Source: Thalassotalea sp. ND16A (GTDB lineage: Bacteria > Pseudomonadota > Gammaproteobacteria > Enterobacterales > Alteromonadaceae). From it: 64,000 nucleotides of DNA. The position numbers were made by a program, and so were the translations under genes. The stretch lies in the NCBI RefSeq assembly GCF_000764205.1, contig NZ_JQDZ01000018.1, positions 61,994 to 125,993 of the forward strand, in the 5' to 3' direction. Below the pieces are notes generated by a model that was not told the origin of the DNA, did not search any database, and worked only from the letters and a program-made list of their open reading frames with translations. Positions 38,594-47,907 of the stretch are shown here, piece by piece. The number at the start of each line of letters is the position of its first letter. Position 1 is the stretch's first letter.

Positions 38594-40852
38594 TTATTTT
38601 TCGATTAAGTCGCGAAACCAATCGAGCACTTTTTCAAGGCCCTTGCGGCAACGAATTTCTTCCTCCGGTTCGAAGCCGGCAATAAATGGCAACGGGATGG
38701 TATTGGCACAAGACTGTTGACTGCCTTGTCCGGTATCGTTGTCAACCCAGGCTATGTTAACATTTTCGGGAGGCAAATTTTGAATAGGTAAACGTGAACG
38801 CTGGCGCAATATATTTGCCCAAACTCGCAGTGCCCCACTGGCACCGGTTAAGCCAGTATTGGCATTATCGTCTCGTCCAATCCAAACGACGGCCATCATA
38901 TCTCCTGAAAATCCAGCAAACCAACTATCGCGCAATTCATTGGTGGTGCCGGTTTTACCGGCCACGGCAAATTTTGGTAACAACCATTCTAATGCCTTAC
39001 CGGTACCTTCATGAGTTACCGCTTGCATGGCATGACGTAACAAATAAATGGATGCCGGATCAAAACGCTGTTCCACTGCCAGCGGGTAGCTTGTTAATAC
39101 CTTACCACCCGGGGCCACCACCGAATCGATCGCCATCAGCGGCGTGTAAAAACCATCGGCTGAGAGTGTTTGGTACATCTGAGCGACTTCTACCGGTGTC
39201 ATTTCCACCGCACCTAAAGTAATGGAAGGCAGCTGTGCATAATCTTTTGTCGCCCCTAAACGGCGCATGGTATTGACTATGTTCCCTAACCCCAAAGTAT
39301 TACCTAATCGAGCCGTAGATTGATTATAGGAATTGGCAAAAGCTCGATATAGCAGTACTTCGCCATGATCTTTGCGATCAAAATTTTGTGGCGACCATTC
39401 GTCACCATTGGGCTGTATTAAGGTATATTTTTCATCGCTTATCTTCGTTGCAAGGTCATACACTTGCGGTTGTTCCAAAGCCGTTAAATACACAGCAGGT
39501 TTTAATAAAGAGCCGACCTGACGGCTAGCATCTACCGCTCGATTAAACCCTGCATAGCGGGCATCCCTACCGCCAACAATGGCAATCACAGCGCCAGTAT
39601 TGGGTCTGGTAATAACCACAGCCCCCTCAAGTTGCGCACTGAGGCCACTGGACTCATGTTTGCTTATGGTTGCCGCAAGGCTGGACTCGGCGCTATTTTG
39701 CACAAAGGGATCAAAGTGAGTAAAAATAGAAAGACCATTGGTACTCAAATCTTCAACGTCATAATCACGTTGTAATTGCCGGCGTACCAAGTCAAGGTAA
39801 GCCGGATAACGCTTACGTTTGGCACTGTTGCGCTCACCAATGGCTAATGGTTGCAACTTAGCTTTAGCCGCCAAATCGCCAGCAAGGTGATTCTCTCGAA
39901 CCGCAATATCCAATACCAAATTACGACGTTTTAATGCTCGTTCAGGGTTACGCCAGGGGTTGTAATAATTTGCGCCTCGAACTAAAGCAACCAACAGAGC
40001 CTGTTGTGCGAGTGACAGTTCAGCCAAAGGTCGCTTGAAATAATATTGGCTGGCTAAACCAAAGCCATGGATGGCACGCGGACCATCTTGACCCAAATAG
40101 ATCTCATTAATATAGCCTTCTAGAATTTCCGCTTTGCTGAAATGCAACTCCAACAGCATCGCCATTAATGCTTCCTGGGCTTTGCGAGAAAGCGTACGCT
40201 CTGAGCTCAGGTAGTAGTTTTTAATCAACTGCTGGGTAAGGGTTGAGGCGCCTTGTGAAATGCCGGCACTTTTTATGTTGGCAATCAACGCTCTGGCAAT
40301 TCCGCGCAACGAAATACCAAAATGGGAATAAAAACTGTCGTCTTCAACCGCTACCAGCATATTTTGTAATGGCAGTGGTACTTCCGCCAGCTGTAACAAT
40401 AATCGATCTTCATTATGCGCAGGATAAATGCCACCAATGGCCATCGGCTGCAAACGAATAAGCGCAGCGCCATCATTACTTTCGAGCCGGGAAACCCTAT
40501 TATTATTCAAAGTCACGGTGATTTGTCGCGGAGGCTCCAGCTCATCGACAAACTGAAAGCCAGAAGTGAAAATACTTACTTGTTGATTATCAACTTTCAC
40601 CTGCCCTGGCTGTTTAATGCGAGTGACAAAGTGATAACCTAACTGCACCAGTTCGGCCTTTAAATCACTAAGCGTTAACTCTGCGCCTTGGTATAACTCT
40701 AACGGACGTGCATATACCGTTGATGGTATTGACCATTTCTTGCCCGCGAACGTTGAACGGATGCTAATATCCAGATACAAGGCCACGCTGAGAAACAGTA
40801 AGAACATGGCCAGAAGTAATTTCCACCACAAGCCCTTAAACAATGATTTCAT
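38594..40852 (-). CDS. mrcB: Penicillin-binding protein 1B
   Basis: A 752-residue bifunctional class A PBP. After one N-terminal membrane helix comes a UB2H-like region (residues ~65-140), then glycosyltransferase family 51 with VAVEDDSFYSHFGI and GASTLTQQLIKNYYLS. The transpeptidase domain has SxxK in GSLLKP, SxN-type SYNQST and KTGTTNELRDSWFAGF. It polymerises and crosslinks peptidoglycan in the periplasm. The short C-terminal tail has two cysteines (QQSCANTIP and EIRCRKG). Confidence 0.96.
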   Translation of the reverse strand: MKSLFKGLWWKLLLAMFLLFLSVALYLDISIRSTFAGKKWSIPSTVYARPLELYQGAELTLSDLKAELVQLGYHFVTRIKQPGQVKVDNQQVSIFTSGFQFVDELEPPRQITVTLNNNRVSRLESNDGAALIRLQPMAIGGIYPAHNEDRLLLQLAEVPLPLQNMLVAVEDDSFYSHFGISLRGIARALIANIKSAGISQGASTLTQQLIKNYYLSSERTLSRKAQEALMAMLLELHFSKAEILEGYINEIYLGQDGPRAIHGFGLASQYYFKRPLAELSLAQQALLVALVRGANYYNPWRNPERALKRRNLVLDIAVRENHLAGDLAAKAKLQPLAIGERNSAKRKRYPAYLDLVRRQLQRDYDVEDLSTNGLSIFTHFDPFVQNSAESSLAATISKHESSGLSAQLEGAVVITRPNTGAVIAIVGGRDARYAGFNRAVDASRQVGSLLKPAVYLTALEQPQVYDLATKISDEKYTLIQPNGDEWSPQNFDRKDHGEVLLYRAFANSYNQSTARLGNTLGLGNIVNTMRRLGATKDYAQLPSITLGAVEMTPVEVAQMYQTLSADGFYTPLMAIDSVVAPGGKVLTSYPLAVEQRFDPASIYLLRHAMQAVTHEGTGKALEWLLPKFAVAGKTGTTNELRDSWFAGFSGDMMAVVWIGRDDNANTGLTGASGALRVWANILRQRSRLPIQNLPPENVNIAWVDNDTGQGSQQSCANTIPLPFIAGFEPEEEIRCRKGLEKVLDWFRDLIEK

Positions 40853-40985
40853 TCGTTTATCACATTATCTCTTTAATAAGCATCAGGTTATTCTCCTGGA
40901 ATGCTGCAGTTATACCAAGTTAATTAAATTATTTTTAGCGGTCTTCATCAGGAATGAGTTGACTATATACTTTTGCAGACAGGTA

Positions 40986-41315
40986 TCAACTGGGTATTAA
41001 ACATTGCCAGTAACCAACATCAACCCAATGATCAAATTTGCGCCCTGCTTGTTCAAAGTGAGCCACTTTTTTCATCGCAAATTTTTCATGTAAGGCAATA
41101 CTCGCAGGATTTGGTAATGAAATACCGACAATGTTGTCGTCATCATCTTCGGCCACTAACCAAGGCAAAAAGTCTGCAGCTGTGCCTGCAACTCGTACTT
41201 TCACTTCCTGCACAGATACCGGTTCCGTTTCAAAGGTTACAATGGTGTTCAAAACATAGTAATTGTAGATCTGTGTTATTGCTTCGATATCATTACTGTT
41301 TACTGCTCTAATCAA
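40986..41315 (-). pseudogene. GNAT acetyltransferase gene with internal deletion
   Basis: A 109-residue frame similar at both ends to phosphinothricin-type N-acetyltransferases: IEAITQIYNYYVLNTIVTFE and LPWLVAEDDDDNIVG at the N-terminal side, then ISLPNPASIALHEKF, HFEQAGRKFDHWVDVGYWQ at the C-terminal side. Full-length relatives have about 55-65 more residues between these blocks, including the R-x-x-G-x-G/A acetyl-CoA motif, which is absent here. The join keeps the frame. The product cannot be a normal acetyltransferase. Confidence 0.8.
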
Positions 41316-41357
41316 AAATATCTCCTAAATACTTTATCCTGCCTGCCGAATTGTAAC

Positions 41358-41687
41358 CTAATTCATCGGGTCATTGCGTACATATTTACCATGTTCAAAT
41401 TTGCCAAAAAAGAGTTCAAGCATCGGGTGTTTGATCGGTGCGGTGCTATCATCAAGCTCCAGGTTTTGTTGTGCGACATAGGTAGAATGTGAACTTTGAT
41501 CCACTAACACATGGTACCAAGGCTTATCTTTAGGTGGACGAGATTTTGCCACCGTTTCATACCATTGTTCTGTCCCCTGAAAATCTTTATCGACATCGAC
41601 GATCACTCCCCGATAATCGAACAACTTATGGTGCACCAAATCACCAACGGAAAACTTAACCCTGAAGATATTCGTTACCGTTTCCAT
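41358..41687 (-). CDS. hspQ: Heat shock protein HspQ
   Basis: About 109 residues from the ATG at 41687, which has GGAGGGAG in front of it; the frame is open to 41732 but that start is unlikely. The family pattern is FSVGDLVHHKLFDYRGVIVD, WYHVLVD and TYVAQQNL. HspQ (YccV) is a small hemimethylated-DNA-binding-fold protein that in E. coli specifies Lon substrates. Confidence 0.93.
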   Translation of the reverse strand: METVTNIFRVKFSVGDLVHHKLFDYRGVIVDVDKDFQGTEQWYETVAKSRPPKDKPWYHVLVDQSSHSTYVAQQNLELDDSTAPIKHPMLELFFGKFEHGKYVRNDPMN

Positions 41688-41885
41688 ATGCTCCCTCCTC
41701 TGTCGGGATGCTTGCACACATAACGCCGACATTATAAGTAATCTAAATACATTTTACTCAGCTCGATGAGATTTAGCCATGAGTGGATAACAGAATATGA
41801 ATAATGTCATCAAATTTGTTGTCCGTCTTAACAATACTCGAGCACGTATTACCGATTATCAACGGATTAGTTATTACTTTCCTAA

Positions 41886-41899
41886 TTGATCCAAATCAA
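41886..41899. promoter_or_regulatory. FNR-type box
   Basis: TTGATCCAAATCAA is a perfect match to TTGAT-N4-ATCAA, the FNR/EtrA/ANR recognition sequence. It lies 111 bases before the ATG of the TonB receptor gene and about 200 bases before the divergent hspQ start. Confidence 0.75.
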
Positions 41900-42009
41900 C
41901 CAAATCCCCTAGCTAAACAAGCAACTGCGACAATCTGTCACACCACAAGCGGATTAATTTTACCTACAATTACCATACATCTACTCATTAAGTGTCAAAA
42001 AGTAAAACT

Positions 42010-44112
42010 ATGAAAACCTCATTAAGATTTTCTCTGCTCTTATCTCTGATCAGCAATTCATTTAACTCATTCGCCGAAGAACCGGTGCAACAAGATGAAC
42101 AATTTGACCATGTCGAACGAATCACAATCACAGCATCTCGCAAGGCGGCATTAGACACCGATTTGGCAATGTCGGTTCATGGTATCTCTGAAGATGAACT
42201 CAAATTGGATAATGGCCAACATGCGGCAGAATCACTGAACAATATCTCCGGGGTGTTAATTGATCAGCTATCCGGTGGTCAAGGGCACAAAACGGCAATA
42301 CGTATGCCAATCAATACCAGTGGCTATTACCTGTACTTACAAGATAATATTCCGTTGCAGTCTCCCGCTTTTTTTAATCATAATGCTTTATGGTGGTCTA
42401 GCTTTAACTCGAACGTTGCTCGCATGGAAGTGCTAAAAGGTGCTGGCACTGCCCTTTATGGTTCAGGCGCCGTTGCTGCCACGATTAATATTTTATCGAA
42501 AGAAGTATCCGAGCAAGCAGAATCTGAGCTCTCCTTGATGTTAGGTGAAGATAATTACCATAAAATTCAAATGAGCCACAGCAACAGCATCGCAAACAAT
42601 CAAGGCTTTAGAGCGTCATTTTCTTATTTAGATAACGACGGCTGGCGTGACCATACCGGCTCAGAAAAAGCGGAAATCACCTTGCGTCATGAAGCCGAAA
42701 TATCAGCCAATCAAACACTGACTACCATGCTGGTGGTTTCAGATTTAGAACAAGAAATGGCTGCCAGCTTAACGGAAGATTTATACCAAAATGATAAAAC
42801 AAACTCAGGCCTTTCAGAAACAGTATTAGCAAACGATCCGTTACGTAAAACCAAATACATGCGTTTGTCTAGCCAGTGGGACATGGTTAGTGGTGATAAT
42901 TTGTATTCGTTGATCCCTTATTTACGACTGCGGACTAATGATTACACCGCCACCTGGAACCAAAATATGCCAAAAGTGGAGTCGGAAGTAGCAACACTCG
43001 GCTTACTTGCTTTGGCTAATTTCGAGCACAATAATAGCAGCGAAACCACCATTGGCGTTGATCTTGAATTTACCGAAGGCGAGCAATTGTCGTATCAACC
43101 ACTCGACTTTACCACGTCCGGCTGGGGTGCCGATACCTACGTTAAAGGCGAAAAATTTTACGATGACACCACCACATATACAGGCATTTCACCCTATATT
43201 CAGTACCAACGGCCTTTGTCCACTGACCTAACGCTAACTCTGGGTGCACGTTACGATTATGCCAAATATGAATTTGATAATCATCTGGGGGTTTATGGCG
43301 ATATCGGTCATGGCAATCTAAGTATCGAAAACCGTTCTGATAATTTTTCACACCTGAGTCCAAAAGCCAGTTTGAACTACCACTTAAACGACATTAGCAG
43401 CGTTTATTTACGTTATGCGAACAGCTTTCGTATTCCTACCGCCAGCAGTTTATATCATTTAACCACCAAAGACAGTGAAGATTTACAAGGTGTAGACCCG
43501 GAAGTATCAGATACCTATGAAGTGGGCTATAAAGCCAATTTCAACGACATTACGTTCGATGCGGCGGTGTATTATATGGATGTCGATGATGGCATTGTGC
43601 ATGCGTATAACGAACAAAATCAACGTTACTTAACCAATGCCAGCCGGGTTATTCATAAAGGGGTTGAGTTTGCCACCGACTGGCAAGTGAACCGTGAATT
43701 TAATATCAATATTGCCTACACTAAAGCCAAACATGAGTTTGATCAACATGAAGAGTTCTCTGGTAACGAAATGAAAATGGCGCCTGACTACATTGGCAAT
43801 GTGCGTTTGCGCTATACGCCAAGCTTTGTTGACGGTTTTTCCACTATGTTAGAAGTTCAATCCATTGGTGAATACTGGCTAGACGATGCCAATAGCAGTG
43901 ATGAGTTGGGCAAAGACCGAACTTATAATGGTTATACCATTACTAATTTAAAGGCTCGTTATCAAGTATCCACAAAACTGGCATTGCATGCTCGCTTACT
44001 GAATGTGACTGACAAAGACTATGCCCAGGAAGTCGAATATCGTTATGGTAAAACCGTTTATTCTCCTGGTGCGCCAAGAACATTTTATCTTGGCTTAAAT
44101 TATCAATTTTAA
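42010..44112 (+). CDS. TonB-dependent receptor preceded by an FNR-type box
   Basis: About 700 residues. A signal peptide ends near NSFAEEP. A plausible TonB box follows (VERITITASR), then the plug domain with DTDLAMSVHGISEDEL, GVLIDQLSGGQGHKTAIRMP and MEVLKGAGTALYGSGAVAAT. The rest is a 22-strand-type barrel ending FYLGLNYQF. The frame is open 6 codons upstream to a GTG at 41992, but MKTSLRFSLL is the natural signal start. It heads a tight cluster with the next two genes (12-base gap, then a 4-base overlap). Ligand unknown; a metal or metal chelate is possible. Confidence 0.88.
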   Translation: MKTSLRFSLLLSLISNSFNSFAEEPVQQDEQFDHVERITITASRKAALDTDLAMSVHGISEDELKLDNGQHAAESLNNISGVLIDQLSGGQGHKTAIRMPINTSGYYLYLQDNIPLQSPAFFNHNALWWSSFNSNVARMEVLKGAGTALYGSGAVAATINILSKEVSEQAESELSLMLGEDNYHKIQMSHSNSIANNQGFRASFSYLDNDGWRDHTGSEKAEITLRHEAEISANQTLTTMLVVSDLEQEMAASLTEDLYQNDKTNSGLSETVLANDPLRKTKYMRLSSQWDMVSGDNLYSLIPYLRLRTNDYTATWNQNMPKVESEVATLGLLALANFEHNNSSETTIGVDLEFTEGEQLSYQPLDFTTSGWGADTYVKGEKFYDDTTTYTGISPYIQYQRPLSTDLTLTLGARYDYAKYEFDNHLGVYGDIGHGNLSIENRSDNFSHLSPKASLNYHLNDISSVYLRYANSFRIPTASSLYHLTTKDSEDLQGVDPEVSDTYEVGYKANFNDITFDAAVYYMDVDDGIVHAYNEQNQRYLTNASRVIHKGVEFATDWQVNREFNINIAYTKAKHEFDQHEEFSGNEMKMAPDYIGNVRLRYTPSFVDGFSTMLEVQSIGEYWLDDANSSDELGKDRTYNGYTITNLKARYQVSTKLALHARLLNVTDKDYAQEVEYRYGKTVYSPGAPRTFYLGLNYQF

Positions 44113-44124
44113 CGGGATAACACC

Positions 44125-45381
44125 ATGATTCACAATATCAATAGTACTCGTTATATTTGGCTAACTGTCTTCGCATTGCTACTGCTGAGCAATGCGGCAA
44201 CAGCTGCAAACCATAAGCATATGACAGCTGACAAAGGTGCGACAACATCTTCCCAACATTGTCAAAGTGCTGAAATCCGTTGCGCTAAAACGGTAACCTC
44301 GGCTTTTGCCCCTAATGGTGATTTATGGCGGCTATGGAGTCATAATCAAAGGTTACATTACCAAATATCTGCCGATAATGGACATAGCTTCTCCGCACCT
44401 AAGCAAGTTGATATTGCTGCAGAAAATATTTCTGCGCGTAATGAAAACCGTCCGAAAATTGCGTTCGACAAATTAAATGGGGTGTATTTGTCATGGGCGC
44501 GGCCTGGAGATAAAAAGTATACTGCAGATGTCAGGTTCAGTTATTCGAAGGATTATGGCAAGCATTTTTCAACGCCGGTTACGGTAAACAATGATAACCT
44601 GTTAACTGGCCACAGTTTTAATGAATTGCAGGTAAGTGAAAATGGTGATGTGAGCATTGTTTGGCTCGATGGCCGCTTATCTTATCAATTACGCAAGCAG
44701 GGAAAATCAGCGAATGGTTCAGCCTTGTTTATCGGTCAGGCAAATCCAAGTAAAAATGCAGCCGAGTTTACCAATAAACAACTGGCCAATGGCACTTGTG
44801 TATGTTGCCGCATTGCCATCGATGTGAATCAAAATGCGGAGCTTGCAGTGTTCTGGCGGCACATCTTTGGCGATAATATACGAGAGTTTGCCTTATTAAC
44901 TCTCGATAATAAGCAACCGCAAGAACAGCTTCCTGAGCCATTGCAAATTAGTAATGATCATTGGCAAATAAATGGTTGCCCGCATCAAGGTGGTGGCCTA
45001 AGCATTGATCAGAGCAACCGGTATCATTTGGTGTGGTTTAACCTGGGGGATAAAGGTAAAGGAATATTTTATGCATCGTCTGTTGATGAGGGTAAAACGT
45101 TAACCACGCCTTTATCGATTGGCAAACTCACAACGCAAGCATCTCATCCGCATATCATCCAAAACCAAAAAAGGGTTGATATTGTCTGGACTGAATTTAA
45201 TGGTATCGAGCATCAGCTATGGCTGCAAAGCTCAACCGATAATGGCAAAACCTTTGCACCAGCCAAGCAAGTGGCTCAGGCAAAATTTGGTGCCGACAGA
45301 CCATTCCTGATTAAACACGGTAACAGCACTTACATTTCATGGCAGCGTCCGCAGCAAGGGCACTGGATCACAGCAATATGA
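44125..45381 (+). CDS. Exported beta-propeller-like (BNR/sialidase-fold) protein with CxCC motif
   Basis: A 418-residue protein with a signal peptide ending near ATAAN. Asp-box/BNR-like repeats are seen as SADNGHSFSAP, SKDYGKHFSTP, SVDEGKTLTTP and STDNGKTFAP, each followed by a strand, giving a propeller. Between them are cysteine motifs: HCQSAEIRCAK near the N-terminus, GTCVCCRIAI in the middle, and NGCPHQGGGL. These cysteines are unusual for glycosidases and suggest metal binding or redox chemistry. No sialidase activity is implied. It lies between the TonB receptor and the thioredoxin-like gene. Confidence 0.75.
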   Translation: MIHNINSTRYIWLTVFALLLLSNAATAANHKHMTADKGATTSSQHCQSAEIRCAKTVTSAFAPNGDLWRLWSHNQRLHYQISADNGHSFSAPKQVDIAAENISARNENRPKIAFDKLNGVYLSWARPGDKKYTADVRFSYSKDYGKHFSTPVTVNNDNLLTGHSFNELQVSENGDVSIVWLDGRLSYQLRKQGKSANGSALFIGQANPSKNAAEFTNKQLANGTCVCCRIAIDVNQNAELAVFWRHIFGDNIREFALLTLDNKQPQEQLPEPLQISNDHWQINGCPHQGGGLSIDQSNRYHLVWFNLGDKGKGIFYASSVDEGKTLTTPLSIGKLTTQASHPHIIQNQKRVDIVWTEFNGIEHQLWLQSSTDNGKTFAPAKQVAQAKFGADRPFLIKHGNSTYISWQRPQQGHWITAI

Positions 45382-45908
45382 TTAACAGCGGCAATAATAA
45401 ATTCATCGTAACCCTATTGGCTATGCTCGTCGCTTTGTTAATGAATACGCTCATTAACACGGTCCTATTGGCCAAAGAAACGGCGAAAGAAACGGCTTTT
45501 GATGCCATCGAGTTTGAACAAATAAAACAACAACATATGGGCAGGCGATGGTTAATGCTATTGTGGTCGGTTGATTGCCCACCATGTTTTAAAGAACTGA
45601 AAATGATCAACAACTTAAGTCAACAGGTTAAGGATTTGGCGATAGTCATCGTCAATACCGATGAGCAAGTTGCAGCTGGCGAGCGCCAACAAATTATTGA
45701 TGATTATCAATTACAGCGGTTTCAACACTTTTACTTTGAGGACGGGAAAAACGATCATAACCGATTTGTTATCGACCCTACCTGGTACGGAGAACTCCCG
45801 CGCAGCTACTTTGTTGATGCAAACGGAAAATTTCATGGTAAGAGCGGCTTAATTAATGAAGCAATATTGAGTAAGTGGCTAATACCCAGTAAAAGTGAAA
45901 GCCAGTAG
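45378..45908 (+). CDS. TlpA-like thioredoxin-fold protein, membrane-anchored
   Basis: About 176 residues from an ATG that overlaps the previous stop as ATGA. The N-terminal hydrophobic segment (FIVTLLAMLVALLMNTLINT) is a signal or anchor. The thioredoxin active site is CPPC in LLWSVDCPPCFKEL, followed by the cis-Pro region ELPRSYFVDANGKF. It probably reduces periplasmic disulfides, perhaps those of the neighbouring Cys-rich protein. The stop codon TAG lies inside the first copies of the GCCAGTA tandem array. Confidence 0.8.
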   Translation: MINSGNNKFIVTLLAMLVALLMNTLINTVLLAKETAKETAFDAIEFEQIKQQHMGRRWLMLLWSVDCPPCFKELKMINNLSQQVKDLAIVIVNTDEQVAAGERQQIIDDYQLQRFQHFYFEDGKNDHNRFVIDPTWYGELPRSYFVDANGKFHGKSGLINEAILSKWLIPSKSESQ

Positions 45909-45970
45909 CCAGTAGCCAGTAGCCAGTAGCCAGTAGCCAGTAGCCAGTAGCCAGTAGCCAGTAGCCAGTA
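45901..45970. repeat. Heptanucleotide tandem repeat GCCAGTA, 10 copies
   Basis: Ten perfect copies of GCCAGTA start inside the end of the thioredoxin-like gene and fill half the gap to the histidine kinase gene. Because 7 is not a multiple of 3 and every frame contains TAG within three units, the array terminates any frame entering it. Confidence 0.97.
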
Positions 45971-46103
45971 TTATGAAAGTGAAGCACAGCGCGCAATCAA
46001 CATATAATTGATTTAAAACAGCTACATTTTTATTATCTCAGGTATGATAGCCAACAACATTACATTAAATTTTTTACTCGTTTGCCACTAAAGTATTTAC
46101 CAC

Positions 46104-47372
46104 ATGTTATATAAACCAGCAAAACAGTCACTGATCAATACTGTCATTCTACTGCGTAGTTGTTCTATTATTATTCAAATCGCGTTAGTGCTTTTCGTCC
46201 ATTTTTTTCTCGAATATGAATTGCCCTGGCTGCCAATATTTTTTATTATCGTATTAGAAGTAAGCTTTAATATTGGCTGTTATTTATATTGCCAGGATCA
46301 TCCTAATAATTATAAATTAAACCTTTTCATTCAACTACTTGCCGACATTTTATTTCTTGGTTGCTTACTCTACTTTAGTGGTGGTGCAACCAATGCATTT
46401 GTCTCTTTGTTGTTAGTCCCCATTGCCATCGCGGCAGTCACGTTATCGACATTGCAACTTACCCTGATCACCGCTTGCGCATTGTTAACTTACAGCCTGC
46501 TGCTTTGGCTTATGCCGATGCATGTGATGCATGGCAATATGCAAGGCCATTTTATTGGCATGTGGATCAACTTCATCTTTTCGGCCGCAGTAGTGTCACT
46601 GGTAATTTCAAGAATGGCGAAAGCGATCATTGGCAATGAAATCACCATTGCCAAATATCGGGAAAAGCAATTAAAACAAGAGAAAATTATTGCCCTTGGT
46701 TTGGCGTCAGCGCAGGTGACTCATGATCTTGCCACACCACTTGCTACTATCAGACTGTTAACCGATGAATTAATGGAAGAAGCAAAACACTCCGCCATCA
46801 TAAACGAATTGGATATACAGGTAGACCGTTGCAGCAGGAATCTTCACGCTTTTAGAGATATGTCGTTAGAAATTAAAAATAACGTAAAACAACAGCTAAA
46901 TATCGACAGCTTATTCGAACAAATTCAACACCATTGCACCTTAAATTACCCCAATGCTGATATTGATTATGAGCTACACCCCCATGCTACAGAGCAATTA
47001 TTACTCACATCAGACAGCTCTTTAATGCCGGCAATCTTAAATGTGATCAATAATGCCATTAAGGCCTCAGCCAAAAAACAGCTGAAAAAAATAACGTTAA
47101 CCAGTAAAGTTGCGAACCAAACCTTGCAGATAACGGTTCGAGATTTTGGTGACGGTTTTTCCGCCGAACACTTTAATCAGCTAGGCCGCGATCCGATCCA
47201 TTCTGAGCAAGGATTAGGCATGGCGATGTTTTTAACCAATGCCAGTTTTGAACGATTAGGTGGCAGGTTAACGTTGAGCAATCACTTACAAGGTGGTGCG
47301 CAAGTCATGATCACCTTGCCTTTGCACAATAGTAGTAAAAGCAACAGTAGTAAAAGCAATAGAGAGCATTAA
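46104..47372 (+). CDS. RegB/PrrB-like sensor histidine kinase
   Basis: A 422-residue kinase with six predicted membrane helices (residues ~15-180). Between helices 3 and 4 is SGGATNAF, close to the GGxxNPF heptapeptide that binds quinone in RegB, but with Ala for Pro. The H-box is QVTHDLATPLATIRLL, the N-box LNVINNAIKAS, then DFGDGF and GLGMAMFLTNASFERLGG. The H-box with ATPLATI is characteristic of the RegB/PrrB group. It is 1 base before its response regulator. It probably reports the redox state of the respiratory chain. Confidence 0.85.
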   Translation: MLYKPAKQSLINTVILLRSCSIIIQIALVLFVHFFLEYELPWLPIFFIIVLEVSFNIGCYLYCQDHPNNYKLNLFIQLLADILFLGCLLYFSGGATNAFVSLLLVPIAIAAVTLSTLQLTLITACALLTYSLLLWLMPMHVMHGNMQGHFIGMWINFIFSAAVVSLVISRMAKAIIGNEITIAKYREKQLKQEKIIALGLASAQVTHDLATPLATIRLLTDELMEEAKHSAIINELDIQVDRCSRNLHAFRDMSLEIKNNVKQQLNIDSLFEQIQHHCTLNYPNADIDYELHPHATEQLLLTSDSSLMPAILNVINNAIKASAKKQLKKITLTSKVANQTLQITVRDFGDGFSAEHFNQLGRDPIHSEQGLGMAMFLTNASFERLGGRLTLSNHLQGGAQVMITLPLHNSSKSNSSKSNREH

Positions 47373-47373
47373 C

Positions 47374-47907
47374 ATGAGAACATTAATTATTGAAGACGAT
47401 CAAGCCTTTGCCTCCGTGTTAATGCGCAGATTAAGCAAATATGATCATCAATGTTGTCACTATGATAATGGCAATGAGGCGCTGGCCAACTGTGAGCAGT
47501 TTGCTCCTGAGGTGGTGCTACTTGATATGAAACTGCATGACGATAGCGGCTTAAAATACATTGCTTCCTTGAGAGAATTAGCTCCGCAGGCGCGCATCAT
47601 CTTAATGACAGGTTATGCCAGCATAGCCACCGCCGTGGATGCGATAAAACTGGGAGCCGATGAATATTTGGCCAAACCGGTCGATTCGCAAACGTTACTC
47701 TCTGCCATGCATGGTAAAAAGGTTGATATGAGTGAAGAACTGGCAACCGATACTTTAACCTCAGAGCAGCATGAGTGGGAACATATTAATCAGGTACTTA
47801 AATTCAACAACGGTAATATTTCAGCAACAGCAAGGCAATTATCGATGCACCGCAGAACGTTGCAACGTAAATTGCAACGCCGTCCGAGTTTTGCGGAAAA
47901 AGACTAA
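47374..47907 (+). CDS. RegA/PrrA-like response regulator
   Basis: A 177-residue regulator. The receiver domain has acidic IIEDDQAFA, the phosphorylated Asp in VVLLDMKLHDDSG, Thr/Gly in LMTGYASIATAVDAIKLGA and Lys in YLAKPVD. The C-terminal ~45 residues are a Fis-type HTH, NNGNISATARQLSMHRRTLQ, nearly as conserved as in RegA/PrrA/ActR. No AAA+ domain is present. Its stop codon is the last base group before the IS4-family element. Confidence 0.9.
   Translation: MRTLIIEDDQAFASVLMRRLSKYDHQCCHYDNGNEALANCEQFAPEVVLLDMKLHDDSGLKYIASLRELAPQARIILMTGYASIATAVDAIKLGADEYLAKPVDSQTLLSAMHGKKVDMSEELATDTLTSEQHEWEHINQVLKFNNGNISATARQLSMHRRTLQRKLQRRPSFAEKD

Noticed and set aside
44125..45381. Sialidase
   Set aside because: Asp-box-like repeats give the fold, but no catalytic Arg triad or Tyr/Glu pair can be assigned, and the cysteine motifs point elsewhere.
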